This document shows positions 22,738 to 33,125 of a DNA stretch of 64,000 nucleotides, in pieces (within the stretch, counting starts at the first letter, position 1; every line of letters starts with the position of its first letter). The notes under the pieces were generated by a model. That model saw only the letters and a list, made by a program, of their open reading frames with translations, was not told the DNA's origin and searched no databases. The translations under genes and the position numbers were made by a program. Source of the DNA: Tupaia tana. Taxonomy: Eukaryota > Chordata > Mammalia > Scandentia > Tupaiidae. Where the stretch lies: positions 20,315,391-20,379,390 of the forward strand of contig JAKSZU010000025.1 of the NCBI GenBank assembly GCA_026018925.1, written 5' to 3'.

Positions 22738-22880
22738 GAATTATTTATTTATTTATTTATTCATTATTTTCACATGAGTTTTACCAGAGAGAAAGAGAGA
22801 GAGAGAGAGAGAAAGCCACCAGTTCCAGAAGTTGAACCGTGGTCAACCATGTGAGAATTCAGCATCCTAAGAAGCATTGA
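22738..22880 (-). mobile_element. Family B short SINE, reverse strand
   Basis: An ATTTATTTATTTATTTATTC tail, ACCAGAGAGAAAGAGAGAG, GAAAGCCACCAGTTCC, GTTGAACCGTGGTCAACC (B box region in reverse). The extreme head is degraded (AGCATCCTAAGAAGC). Confidence 0.82.
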
Positions 22881-23628
22881 CCACTTCCTCATCTCTCCTT
22901 TGCCATTTAAATGCAAAGGTAATAATTCAGTGTGGCATTTCAATATGTCAATAGGTATTCTAGGTGTTTACTTGAATTAATACATTCAATTCACTAAACC
23001 CAAATATGAGCTATGCAACATTAGGATCCTAGTTTAAGAGGATGAAAATGAAGTTTAGAAAGTAAATGCTTTATCCAAAGTTGCACAGTTTGTACGTATC
23101 ACTTACTGTAAACAGAATTCAGTGTTATTTAAAAAAATATATTATGAATTTTTCTGGCTTGCTAAATTATATTGATGAAAAGGAAGAGGTGAACAATTTA
23201 ATCCACCTCTTTCAGACTTGTAGGAAAATCTCTGGAATAAGTGGTTAGTCCCCTCTTTTTCTAAAACACATTCCTCCTTATTGCTAGCACAGCTTCTCTA
23301 TTTCATTGGTTTTTATGTACAATTGAATTTTTTCCATTATGCTGTTTAACCTCTGTGTAGATCACGTAGAGAGAGAAGTCCTAGTCTCTCTGGTCAACCA
23401 TTTTCCTTTGTCCTTTAATGACCTCATCACCATATATCCCATTCATACCCTGCAGAAGTTGAGGAATGTCTCTCATCATGCATGTTTATAGAAATTGTTC
23501 AATTATTTTCTGCTGAAAACAAAGAATAACAGAATAAATGAAGGAAAGGATGTCTTACACAACTGAAAAGTACAAAGAAAATTAGAAATATTTATTTAAA
23601 TTTTATTACTTTTTATTATAATTTCTGA
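22881..23628. other. Non-coding DNA, nothing recognised
   Basis: No repeat or credible frame was recognised. Confidence 0.4.
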
Positions 23629-23830
23629 CTTACATTTAATCATTGTACATATTTGTGGGGTACAGTATCATTTTTCAAAGCATGTATGCACTGTGTGATA
23701 GTCAAATTGAGGGTATAAACATATTCCTCATCGTCAACAAAGAGCATTACATTATTTTCCAACCTTTGATGATCATTCTACTAGTTTTTGTCTTTGTTTT
23801 TGTTTTTTTCTTTTTTGGAAGTATATATTG
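23629..23830 (-). mobile_element. L1 3' UTR fragment, reverse strand
   Basis: TTAATCATTGTACATATTTG, GTGGGGTACAGTATCATTTT, AAAGCATGTATGCACTGTGT and GATAGTCAAATTGAGGGTAT are the reverse complement of the well-known mammalian L1MA-type 3' UTR (GTACCCCATAAATATGTACAATTA as usually written). The copy is 5'-truncated. Confidence 0.88.
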
Positions 23831-23849
23831 GTTTAGCAATGCCCTTTCA

Positions 23850-24110
23850 TTTTCTATTTTTTTAATTTATATTTAATCATTGTACCCACTTACAGTATAC
23901 AAAATGTCTTTTTCCAGCATGAATACACTGCCTATTAATCAAGTCAGAGCTAGGACCTTGTGCATATCATCAATAGACAACTTTTCATTTTTGTTTGTTA
24001 GACGTGTTTTCCCCTGATTCCCTCCTTCCCCCTATTGCCCACACCCTGCTATAATGTTTCTAGGATCTTCATTTGCCCTCCCTTCCTATCCTTCCATTTC
24101 TAACATAGAG
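23850..24110 (-). mobile_element. L1 3' UTR fragment of the second type, reverse strand
   Basis: ATTTAATCATTGTACCCACT, TCCAGCATGAATACACTGCC, TATTAATCAAGTCAGAGC and ATCAATAGACAACTTTTC match the family at 15160 and 52060. The pyrimidine-rich end (TCCCTCCTTCCCCCTATTGC) corresponds to the G-rich part of the UTR. It abuts the differently diverged copy at 23629-23830. Confidence 0.8.
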
Positions 24111-24167
24111 ATTTAATGTTAAGTGAAGCAAGCCAGACTTTGAAATACAAGCATTGTATATCCCTGC

Positions 24168-24320
24168 TTTGTGTGTGTGTGTGTATACTTACGTATGTAT
24201 ACATATGTGTATATATGTATATGCACACACATACTATATATTAAATATATTTTCTATGTATATGCATACATACATGTACATGCATGTGTGCATATATATA
24301 TGTATATATTTTTATTCATG
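24168..24320. repeat. (TG)n/(TA)n-rich alternating tract
   Basis: Alternating purine-pyrimidine sequence (GTGTGTGTGTGTGTATAC, ATACATATGTGTATATATG, GCACACACATAC, GTATATGCATACATACATG) extends for about 150 bp. Such sequence can adopt Z-DNA or cruciforms and changes length easily. Confidence 0.9.
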
Positions 24321-25044
24321 ATAGAGTGCATAAACATTCACATGTCTGACCAAGAGACAGGAGCATATCCATAGGCTCTAATCACACAGGATACTCCTCT
24401 TACTGACTCTCAGATTCTAAGTGCTTGCATACATGGCCAGTGGGCTTTAGGGGGACTAGACTGGGGATTTGAACCCAGGAAATTTCCACGTGCGATCCAG
24501 TATCTTCTGAACAGCAAATTACCACTGGACTATGAAGCTGGCACTAAATTTAGAAACTGTAAATGTGTAAAAATCCAAAACATTCATTTGATCTATATTT
24601 ATATTAAAAACAGAGATGTCAGACTATGAATAAATAAATAAATAAAGCACTAATGATAAACATCATGAATAAATGAAGTATTAATGATAAAAATGCCAGC
24701 AATTTTAAAATGCCAGTTCCAGGGTATGGACAATTAAGATAGGAGAAAAAATAAAGTGATAAACATATGACCAAAGAACTAAAAAGGTATTTACAGACAA
24801 AAGGAGCCTAAAGCATATATTCAAGAAAAGATACTTCAAAACTGCACATTATCTCTTGAGATGAAAATAAATTTAAAGAAAAATTATTTACCATATCGAT
24901 ACTACTGCTATTATTATTTATATGTAGTATTCTGGTAAGAAACGTAAAATACTGATACACCAAGATGAAATTAGGTAAGTCCTATATTTTAACACTTGTC
25001 TGATCTCATTTCATGTCCAAATCCTGTAGAAAAACTTGGAAAAC
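24321..25044. other. Non-coding DNA with a possible old tRNA-like remnant
   Basis: GGGGATTTGAACCCAGGAA near 24465 resembles a reverse B box plus T-arm, and ACCACTGGACTATGAAGCTGGC follows about 60 bp later. It could be a decayed tRNA-derived SINE in reverse. Nothing else was recognised. Confidence 0.35.
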
Positions 25045-25262
25045 AAGGTAGAGGAAGAAATCCTGTGCTGGGAATGGCAGGTCGCATGCTGGTTAGGGGT
25101 GCTGAAATGTCACCCTACAACCCCTTCTCCTCCATCTCATGCTCCTTTTGTGATGTTGGGCACACACACACAAACACCTGACGTGTTTTTCAAGCTGTCC
25201 ACTCTGGGACTCCAGGTGTTCAGTGCACGAGGTGGGATCCAGCCACCTTAATCACCTTAATC
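25045..25262 (-). mobile_element. Family A SINE, strongly diverged, reverse strand
   Basis: ACAACCCCTTCTCCTCCATC, TGTGATGTTGGGCACACACA, CACCTGACGTGTTTTTCAAGC and GGGATCCAGCCACCTTAATC preserve the order of the middle and head. The 3' part is missing. Confidence 0.7.
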
Positions 25263-25722
25263 ATCCTGTTTCTGTCATCCTCTGGAATGACAATTTCTCT
25301 ACGCTGATGAAGGTAGTTATGATGATTGGAAACCTGTGATTTGATTCTTCTAATCATCATGACAAACACCAGTAAAAAAATGGAATTTGTTCTAAAACAA
25401 TGGGTTTTATTTTTCAAGGATTTTAAATAACCATTCTATATTTCAGGTGAAAAACAAAATGGAACCCTCACAAATATATAATTATTTTGAAAATAACAGG
25501 GAAGATGCTAAAATTAGTAAAGGCATTGTGATATGTTAATTTTTTTATGTGCTACTGCATTAATTTGTATGTAACTATTATTCAATGAGCCATTATACAT
25601 GTAATTACATATTTAAATTAATTTACATTGTATACACTCTATTTTGTGGTTGTGATTTTATGATCAAAGATAGAGTATTGAAATATACTCCAGTTATGCA
25701 AAGGAAATCTTTATAATAGATT
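25263..25722. other. Non-coding DNA, nothing recognised
   Basis: AT-rich sequence with no recognised element. Confidence 0.4.
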
Positions 25723-25740
25723 ATGTAATTCTACTTTTTT

Positions 25741-26012
25741 TTTTTTTTTTTTTTTTTTGAGAGATTTTTCGCTATAGGGCGCGTGCGCTCGCCAGACAGA
25801 CAGAGAGAGACAGAGAGACAGAAAGCGAGAAATCACCCCCCAGGGGGGATGGTCACACCGCAATCCCTTCTCCTCCATTCTCCTCTCGGGATCTTGGGCA
25901 CGCATGCACACGTGCCCGGCGTGAGTTGTAAGCCACCGGGTCCGAGACGCGAACCGCGGTCGACTACGTGGGAGTCCAGCGACATAGCCATTACGCTAAC
26001 TGCTGGTTCCCC
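25741..26012 (-). mobile_element. Family A SINE, young, with 18-bp target-site duplication
   Basis: This near-consensus reverse copy has intact CpG-rich segments (TAGGGCGCGTGCGCTCGCC), CACCCCCCAGGGGGGATGG and GCGAACCGCGGTCGACTACG. The flanking repeat ATGTAATTCTACTTTTTT occurs at 25723-25740 and 26013-26030 and merges with the poly(T) tail. High CpG retention indicates a recent insertion. Confidence 0.97.
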
Positions 26013-26030
26013 ATGTAATTCTACTTTTTT

Positions 26031-26729
26031 ATACTAACATAAGAATTTTTTTTCTCTGAAAGACACATTAACATTACAAGCAATAACTTAGTTGAAAAGT
26101 GAAAGGGAAGAGACTATTGATGGAAACTCTCTTAAAGAAAGGGAAATTACATTCATTATACTTCTATATTTGGACCAGTGATTTTGTTTTGCTGTAACAT
26201 TATCCTATTCACTCCTTTTTTTCTCAAATGAGGGTGCAGATAATTTTAGCTTTACTGGTAGTTTGTCTATTTCTCTTACAGCTCTGACTTTTAAAATTAC
26301 ATATTTCTAATAAGGAGGTGGAGTGAGGAGGTTCCAATCTAACCAAGAATTACATTTGTAGGTTTAATACACAATTCTTTATAAATATAGCTAATTGTAT
26401 CTGAGCTTAGCTTGATTTTAGTCTAATAAAAAGGGCAATTTTCTACATTACTCAAAAATATAAAATGATATATTGGCACCCAAGAAATTATAATTGATTT
26501 TATGGGTTTATCTTCTCAATTACATAAGCACCCTTTAATAAATTTACAGAAACAGGAAAAAAAGTGTAATTAGTTTACAATTTATTTCCTTTCACATATT
26601 CCAACCAACAGATGTTATAACTTTAAATAAAATATCCTTTAAAAAATGATGTATAGTGATGTATAGATAGGTAATCTAATAACAAACTTCTTAAATTTGA
26701 AAACATCGTTCTGAATGTATGCATTGATT
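26031..26729. other. Non-coding DNA, nothing recognised
   Basis: AT-rich sequence with no recognised element. Confidence 0.4.
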
Positions 26730-26911
26730 TCTTTTTTAGAAATATTTATTTAATTTTAATATTATCATCATTTTAAATCTGCTATAGGGCACAATCTGTC
26801 ACCAGAGAGAGAAAGGGAAAGTGAGAAAACAAGCCACCAGGTCTGGGGCTCAAACAGTGGCTGTCCCTGTGGGAGTTCAGCATCCTAACCACCATGCTAC
26901 CTGCTGCCCCA
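26730..26911 (-). mobile_element. Family A/B intermediate SINE, reverse strand
   Basis: It has the family B order (tail, short pyrimidine tract, GAAAACAAGCCACCAGGTCTGG, GCTCAAACAGTGG, reverse head CATGCTACCTGCTGCCCC). It also keeps GCTATAGGGCAC next to the tail, which is a family A 3' feature. This supports family B as a deletion derivative of A. Confidence 0.8.
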
Positions 26912-27710
26912 ACACATCGGTATCTTTAACTGTTTTTTTAAATTATTTCTCTAATTTTGTAAAACAGAAATTTGAATGGGTAAAACACATTTTCCTGGTC
27001 ACAGGTGCACCCACATATCAGAATTGTAAAATTGGAAAATGTAATTATGTGAAGTTTATTGTATGTCAACTATAAGCCTTAAAGCGCTTTGGAAAACTAA
27101 ACAAAGCAGCCAAGATGTTGAATAATAGACCAGTTTTATGAAGAAAGGTAGCTTTGTCTTTTCATGATGCCATTGTCAATAAAGAAATATTAATAGAATG
27201 GCATACTCTCTTTCTTATGTGTGTGTGTGTGGGGGGCACTGGTGGGCAGAGCAAGTGCACAGCATACTAAGTTCTTGTCATTATTTCTTAGTAAAGATAA
27301 TCAAATAAATGTTGTCACTAATTTGAAATAGGTAGTGCTGAACTGTGCTTGGCAGTCACGTGAAAATTTTCAGTAAAGGTTGGACCCTTAGGCATCACAT
27401 AAATAAAAAGAAACTCGCTCATTTTTTTTATGAAGTAACTAGGCACTATAGAGTTAAATATTAACTCAGTAAATATATGCAGGGTGTGAACTTCACAGCC
27501 ATACCCTGTTCTGGACAAAGAGAAGAGTGAGCAAAGCAGAGAGAGTTCCAGAAACCATCAGACTTCCATTGAGGGGAAACTGATAATATCAGGTCTATAG
27601 ATTTAAATATGAGAGCTTGGGAAAATGTCTATGTGTATCCACGTAATAGTAAAAGTGCTCTGAAAAAAATAAAGCAGGGTAGGAACTCGAATGGGATGCT
27701 ACACTTCACG
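26912..27710. other. Non-coding DNA, short TG/G run
   Basis: A (TG)n-GGGGGG tract lies at 27219-27236. Otherwise nothing was recognised. Confidence 0.4.
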
Positions 27711-27726
27711 CAAGATAGTCTTCTTT

Positions 27727-27990
27727 TTTTTTTTTTTGGGAGAGGTTTTTGCTATAGGGCGTGTGCACTTGCCAGACAGACAGAGAGAGACATAGAGACA
27801 GAAAGCGAGAAATCACCCCCCAGGGGGGATGGTCACGTCACAATCCCTTCTCTTCCATTCTCCTCTCGGGATCTTGGGCACGCACGCACAAGCACCCGGC
27901 GTGAGTTTTAAGCCACCGGGTCCGGGACGCGAACCGTGGTCGACTACGTGGGAGTCCAGCGACATGGCCATTATGCTAACTGCTGGTTCC
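27727..27990 (-). mobile_element. Family A SINE, young, with 16-bp target-site duplication
   Basis: Near-consensus reverse copy flanked by CAAGATAGTCTTCTTT at 27711-27726 and 27991-28006. The middle block CACCCCCCAGGGGGGATGG is intact. The B box is GCGAACCGTGG in reverse, one transition away from the copy at 25741. Confidence 0.97.
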
Positions 27991-28006
27991 CAAGATAGTC
28001 TTCTTT

Positions 28007-28136
28007 GAACAGAAACCTAAATGAAATGTTTAGCCAGTCAGCTATCCAGGGAAGATCATTTCAGGAGTGAAATATTTGTAAACAGTGCGAAGGCTCTGAA
28101 TCAGGAAGGTGCTTTGTTGTATTTTGGTAACAGCTT
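28007..28136. other. Unique spacer between two young SINEs
   Basis: A short unique segment separates two same-orientation, near-identical SINE copies. The direct repeats of about 265 bp on each side could recombine and delete it. Confidence 0.6.
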
Positions 28137-28144
28137 CATTTATT

Positions 28145-28410
28145 TATTTATTTTTTTTGGGAGAGGTTTTTGCTATAGGGCGCGTGCGCTCGCCAGACAG
28201 ACAGAGAGAGACAGAGAGATAGAAAGCAGGAAATCACCCCCCAGGGGGGATGGCCACGCCGCAATCCCTTCTCCTCCATTCTCCTCTTGGGATCTTGGGC
28301 ACGCACGCACACGCGCCCGGCGTGAGTTTAAGCCACCGGGTCCGGGACTCGAACCGCGGTCGACTACGTGGGAGTCCAGCGACATAGCCATTACGCTAAC
28401 TGCTGGTCCC
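28145..28410 (-). mobile_element. Family A SINE, young, with 8-bp target-site duplication
   Basis: The copy has a perfect reverse B box (GGACTCGAACCGCGG), intact GGCGCGTGCGCTCGCC and ACGCGCCCGGCGTGAG. TCATTTAT flanks it at 28137-28144 and 28411-28418. It is among the copies closest to a functional Pol III promoter. Confidence 0.95.
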
Positions 28411-28418
28411 TCATTTAT

Positions 28419-28757
28419 CTTTTTCTCTTGGGTTTTGTTTATCTCATGAAGCTATCGCCATTAGTACAACATAATGTCCTCAGTTGGATTTATTTCCTTA
28501 GACCTGCCTGCACTACGAGAAACCATGATTATGTGGATAACTTCTAAAACTAGTAATGTTTTCTTTTTTCCCCACTAGATTTTAAGTTTCATGGCAGAAG
28601 TAGCTTCAGTGGTACTAAGGACCAATCTTAAAATTGATGCTTTTCCACCTGAATGGATAGGTGGAGGAGGAGCATCCTTCTTTAAAAAAAAACTTTTTAT
28701 TTTAATTAATTAACTTCGTTGTATTGTTATTATTCTATTTAAAATAATGATTTCATT
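28419..28757. other. Non-coding DNA, nothing recognised
   Basis: AT-rich sequence with no recognised element. Confidence 0.4.
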
Positions 28758-28849
28758 TAACTTTATTCATTTATTTATTTTTACTAAACCAGAGAGGGAT
28801 GGGGTGTGGGGGTGTGGGGAGAGTGAGAAAGCAAGTGTCAAGTCTGGCC
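28758..28849 (-). mobile_element. Family B SINE, 3' part only, reverse strand
   Basis: ATTTATTTATTTTTACTAAACCAG and GAGAGTGAGAAAGCAAGTGTCAAGTCTGG give the tail and body of a reverse family B copy. The tRNA-like head is missing because another SINE begins at about 28850. Confidence 0.7.
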
Positions 28850-29077
28850 CCATATTTATTTGCTTGTGTATTAGTTTGTTATAGGGCACATGTGATTACC
28901 CCAGAGAAAGAGCAAGTGAGAATGCACTCTGTCAGTGGGTGGGGGGGATGCCCATGCTGCAATCCCTTCTCCTCCATTTTCCCATTATTTTTAAGTCATC
29001 AGGTCCAGGACTTGAATTATGCAGTTGGCCTGTGGAATCCAGTTGCCTCAAGCAACATGCCACCAGTGGGCACCAGA
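28850..29077 (-). mobile_element. Family A SINE, reverse strand, abutting a family B fragment
   Basis: GTTATAGGGCACATGTG, CCCCAGAGAAAGAGCAAG, GGGGGGGATGCCCATGC, CAATCCCTTCTCCTCCATTTTCC and GGTCCAGGACTTGAATTATG follow in reverse order. It either inserted into, or deleted, the head of the neighbouring family B copy. Confidence 0.8.
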
Positions 29078-29559
29078 CGGTATAGTATTCCTTGCCAAAT
29101 GTCTTCGGAATTATTGACCTGAATGTCATTAGTATTGAGGGAAAGCAAAAAAGTAAGCTAACTTACAGAACTAGAAGATAATATGTCATTTAAAATATTT
29201 TCACTAGCTTCATAAAATGCTCACATGCTTCTGTATTATAAAATCTAATATACATGGTAATGAAGTAAGCATCACTGAACATCCCTGAATGTGAAGGATG
29301 AGAGGGCAATGAGAGGTTGCAGGATAAATCAGTCCCTATCTTGTGCAGTGTCACACCTTTCTCTGTCATGTATGTTCTTGCTATTATCACCACCACATAC
29401 ATTTTCATACCAGACCGGTCTAGCTTATCATAATCAACATTATTCTTATTCCCGATGGGCTTACACGCCCCACCACTATCACCACAGTTTTGAAGTCTTT
29501 TATGGTGGGGAAGGATGGTGCTTCGGCAGAGAAACATGATGCTCAGAGACTGACCTACA
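29078..29559. other. Non-coding DNA, nothing recognised
   Basis: Open frames on both strands (29190-29537 minus, 29291-29539 plus) show no domain. The sequence is not recognisably repetitive. Confidence 0.4.
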
Positions 29560-29740
29560 TGGGAAGGTCCCCACGTAGTTTCCTGAGACCTCCCTGGGTG
29601 TGCCGAGTGCCTATGATTTACAGCTGGCTAAATATAAGGGTGAATCACAGTGTCAAAGACCCTGCTGCAGTTACTGCCTCTCTGTCTCTCTCTTTCTCTG
29701 CATCTCTTTCTCTCTTGAGGAAGAAAACAAATTGAAAGAG
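29560..29740 (+). mobile_element. Possible family C SINE fragment
   Basis: The stretch ACCTCCCTGGGTGTGCCGAG, then CAGCTGGCTAAATATAAGG, then CTGCCTCTCTGTCTCTCTCT with CTCTTGAGGAAGAAAACAAA resembles the body and tail of the family C copies at 32601, 54925 and 55315. The match is loose. Confidence 0.4.
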
Positions 29741-32125
29741 GAAGAAGTATTTGCAGGAGTTAGAGACATGAGCAACCTTATATACATGAAAGAAGGTGAA
29801 ACACTTTGAGACTGCTTTACAAACTACCACCCTCTACTGATTCTACACTCAAATACACATCTGTTTAGACCATGAACTTCAATAATCTTGTTTCCTCAGA
29901 GTGATATGCACTACTTTTTTCCATCTTGCAATCATGGCGTAGTGTCCCAATCAAGAATGGTGGCAATTTTCTTTTTTAAAAAAAGCTTTATGTTAAATAG
30001 CAACAAACAAACTTAATAGTGTAAGTCGTATTTAAATATGTGATGTCATTGTTGTGTGCATTTCAGCAAAATGAATGAAAGACAGGACTCTCGTGTGAAA
30101 TGCCATACTTCTGCAGCTACAAACAAGGTGCAAAGTAAGTGCATATGCTTTATATTGCTATTGTAAACCTCCATCTCAATACTGGCTTCATTAAAGTAAA
30201 CACTGCACCTGGCCTGTTCGATCCCCACACAAATGATAAATAGCTAAGATTCTGCCAAAACCCTTACAGAAAGATGTTCCTAGTTCTGTGCCTTTGGCTA
30301 AAGGGAAATAATAGTTAAGTAAGTCCAATTGGCAGTAGCAGTCAAGCAGTCTACTATTTGAAGACAGTTCTAAGTAGCAGCTGTAACAGTATTGGCATCC
30401 CAACCTTCCAAAAGACCCTCTGCATCCTTCTTTTCATTTCAAGTGTTAATAGGCAACAACATTAAAATGCGTTTGTATAAATAATGATAGTCTGCGACTC
30501 TCTGAAGCAAGCCATTAAAACTGCAATGGGGCTTATAGTTAGCTATGCAGAAGTAAAATGCACATTTGTTGATTAAATTCAACCATCCCCTACCCCGCCG
30601 AAATGTGACTAAAAGCATTGCCACTTTGATTGATGAATAGTTTACCATAAATCTAAGCACAGGATTAGAAATAGCACTAAAAGAACAAAATGCAGTGTGA
30701 CGGGTGCTTGGATACTAAGATGTGGAAGGCATATAATCACAGGATACACATGTTAGGCCATTTCAAAATTTCAAGTAGCACATTTCAATAATGGGTCACA
30801 TTAGTTTTGCCATAAACAGAAAATGGCCATGTATTTGAAATTGGGGCAGCCCAATTTATATTGTTGACAAAAGTATTGCTCCCATTTTCTTGTCATGCAA
30901 GGATAAAATGACAGTGTTCTGATTCCACAAAATTGTATTTCTGAGGTCAGTAGGAAGGATGATACATGGAAATGTCATCCCGTTGTCTTTCTACTATCAG
31001 TAGCAAGAAGGCTTCTGTTTCAGCCCAAGTCATTCCTAAGGAGACATACCAAACACTACTTTTTGTTTATTCGATGTGTCATTTTTATCTAAATAATTGA
31101 GAACACATTAAAAAAAGACCATTTTGGTTTTGCTATTACTTTCCTACTTGCTTTTACTCTATAGCCTAAATACCTATAATTGTGATTCAGGAGTTTATAA
31201 AATATTCAAAGCAGAGTAATTCAAAATATTTAGTAAACAATTTGCTTTTTTGCGAATTATTTCAAGGAACTAATCATGATCAGAGAAATGTTTTGTTGCA
31301 AGCCAATCAACACACTTTATATTTATTAGATAATAACAATAATTAGTATTATTAATTTATTGGAAATAAAATTTATATTACTATTGTATTATGCTCTATA
31401 CTAATAGCTAGTAATTTATAAATGTGACTATAAGCACATCTTTGTGCAATTTTTTCATGTATCAGACAATGTAATGTAAGTAATAAACATCGAACCAATG
31501 GAATGATTATTGACTTTTTTCATGGAGGTGTCCTAGATGTGTCTTCTCTTTAAACTAGGATATAATTTGAAGCAATCTGTATGGTGTGTAGGAAAAAAAT
31601 ATAGAAAATAAATATATAAAATAGTCAGATCAAAACCTGACTTGCTAGCATTCCCCACTTAAATAATTACTATATCCATTCCATGGAATGTCTAAACCAT
31701 TATAATAAGAGTTGTCAGGAATTAGTTACTTCTATAAGGCATATTAAATATGGTTGAAGTAAAATCCTAATAAGTTTTAAAACCCTGCCTGTTAAATTCT
31801 TACCGCAGACATCCCTACCAAGTCTTGACATTTTGCTTTATGAATGAAATATATTGAATCTAGTTTAGTAATATATCACTCCTGTTAAAAAATATAGATG
31901 ATATTTGCCAATGATAAGGATAAATTAATTTTATCAGTTTATAACTCTTCTTATATTTCAGAAAAATGGGTCATAATATTAAAAATCCAATATTCCAGAT
32001 TATTTGCACATTATAAGGAATATTAATTCATCAACTCCATTGTCTATGAGTATTTTTGTTGACCATTCCAAAAGTTGTTTGCTGTGGACTTTATCTGCTA
32101 AGTAGCTTATATATATATACATATG

Positions 32126-32127
<2 letters not shown>
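29741..32127. other. Long repeat-poor non-coding DNA
   Basis: About 2.4 kb lacks any repeat I recognise, which is unusual for this window. Several small frames occur but none has a family signature. It could include old unique or conserved non-coding sequence. Confidence 0.4.
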
Positions 32128-32158
<31 letters not shown>

Positions 32159-32160
32159 GT
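32128..32160. repeat. (AC)n microsatellite
   Basis: About 14 AC units lie between TATATACATATGTATAT and GTATATATG. Confidence 0.97.
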
Positions 32161-32324
32161 ATATATGATATCTCAAGAAAGAGATATCTTTGATATAGTG
32201 CATATGCACTGGAATTTGATATAGTGTACACTCTCTGGAGAGACAGAGGAAAATAAAGAGCATTCAAAATGGAGCAAAAGAGGAAATTGAGCTGGAAAAT
32301 ATGAACTTATAAAAAGGTAAAAAT

Positions 32325-32582
32325 GGGACCAGAAGATGGCATAGTAATTGTGTCGCTGGACTCCCATGTAGTCGAACATGATTCAAGTCCTGGACCCAGC
32401 AGCTTGAAACTCACACCGTATGTGTGTGCGTGCGTGCCCCAGATCCCAAGTAGAGAATGGAGGAGAAGGGATTGAGTATGGCCATCCCCTCTGGGGGGTG
32501 ATTTTTCACTTTCTGTGTCTCTGTTTCTGTCTAGTAAGCACACATGTCCTATAGCAAAAATCTCTCTTTAAAAAAAAAAAAG
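32325..32582 (+). mobile_element. Family A SINE
   Basis: GGGACCAGAAGATGGCATAG, GTCGCTGGACTCCCATGTAG, B-box-like ATTCAAGTCCTGG, TGTGTGCGTGCGTGCCCC, the CCTCTGGGGGGTG block and CCTATAGCAAAAATCTC with an A-tail are in order. Moderately diverged. Confidence 0.92.
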
Positions 32583-32600
32583 GCAAAAAACATAATCGTA

Positions 32601-32744
32601 GGGCTCTATTAGTGGCATAGTAGTGAAAAACAATGTTCTGTGAGGCAATCCCACATAGGAGAGTTCTCAGTTCAAGTCCTGAGGTCTATTTGAGTACACT
32701 GGGTCCGTGATTGTTCGTGATCTGGGGCTGGCTAAATTCTAGAT
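32601..32744 (+). mobile_element. Family C SINE, 5' part, split by a family A insertion
   Basis: TAGTGGCATAGTAGTG, GAGGCAATCCCACATAGGA and the B-box-like AGTTCAAGTCCTGAGG form the head. GATCTGGGGCTGGCTAAAT starts the body. The reverse copy at 55315-55592 shows the same order (GAGGCAATCCCACATGGGA, GGTTCAAGTCTAGAG, CATCTGGGGCTTG). The element resumes at 33034 after a nested SINE. Confidence 0.75.
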
Positions 32745-32755
32745 ATAGATCACCT

Positions 32756-33033
32756 TTTCTTTTTTTTTTTTTTTTTTGGAGAGGTTTTTTTTTGCTATAG
32801 GGAGCGTGCGCTCGCCAGACAGACAGAGAGAGAGAGATAGAAAGCGAGAAATCACCCCCCACAGGGGATGGCCACGCCACAATCCCTTCTCCTCCATTCT
32901 CCTCTCGGGATCTTGGGCACGCACGCACACGCGCCCGGCGTGAGTTTAAGCCACTGGGTCTGGGACTCGAACCGCGGTCGACTACGTGGGAGCCCAGCGA
33001 CATAGCCATTACGCTAACTGCCGGTCCCGGGGC
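32756..33033 (-). mobile_element. Family A SINE, young, nested in family C
   Basis: Near-consensus reverse copy with GACTCGAACCGCGGTCGAC and ACGCGCCCGGCGTGAG. The target repeat ATAGATCACCT occurs at 32745-32755 and 33034-33044 and is part of the host family C element, so the host is older. An expanded TTTTTTT interrupts the usual GAGAGGTTTTTGC. Confidence 0.95.
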
Positions 33034-33125
33034 ATAGATCACCTCTTGAGACACGCTGGAGGGTACACTATCTCCCTTTCTTTCTGTATATCTCTCTAGC
33101 TCAAGGGAGAAATAAATGAATAAAC
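33034..33125 (+). mobile_element. Family C SINE, 3' part
   Basis: The continuation after the nested SINE: GAGGGTACACTATCTCCC, TTTCTTTCTGTATATCTCTC and CTCAAGGGAGAAATAAATGA. The tail motif GAGAAATAAAT is shared with the copy at 55315 (GAGAGAAATAAATA in sense). Confidence 0.75.

Noticed and set aside
28021-28449. 142-codon plus-strand open frame
   Set aside because: Most of it translates a young reverse-strand SINE; identical peptides recur at other copies.
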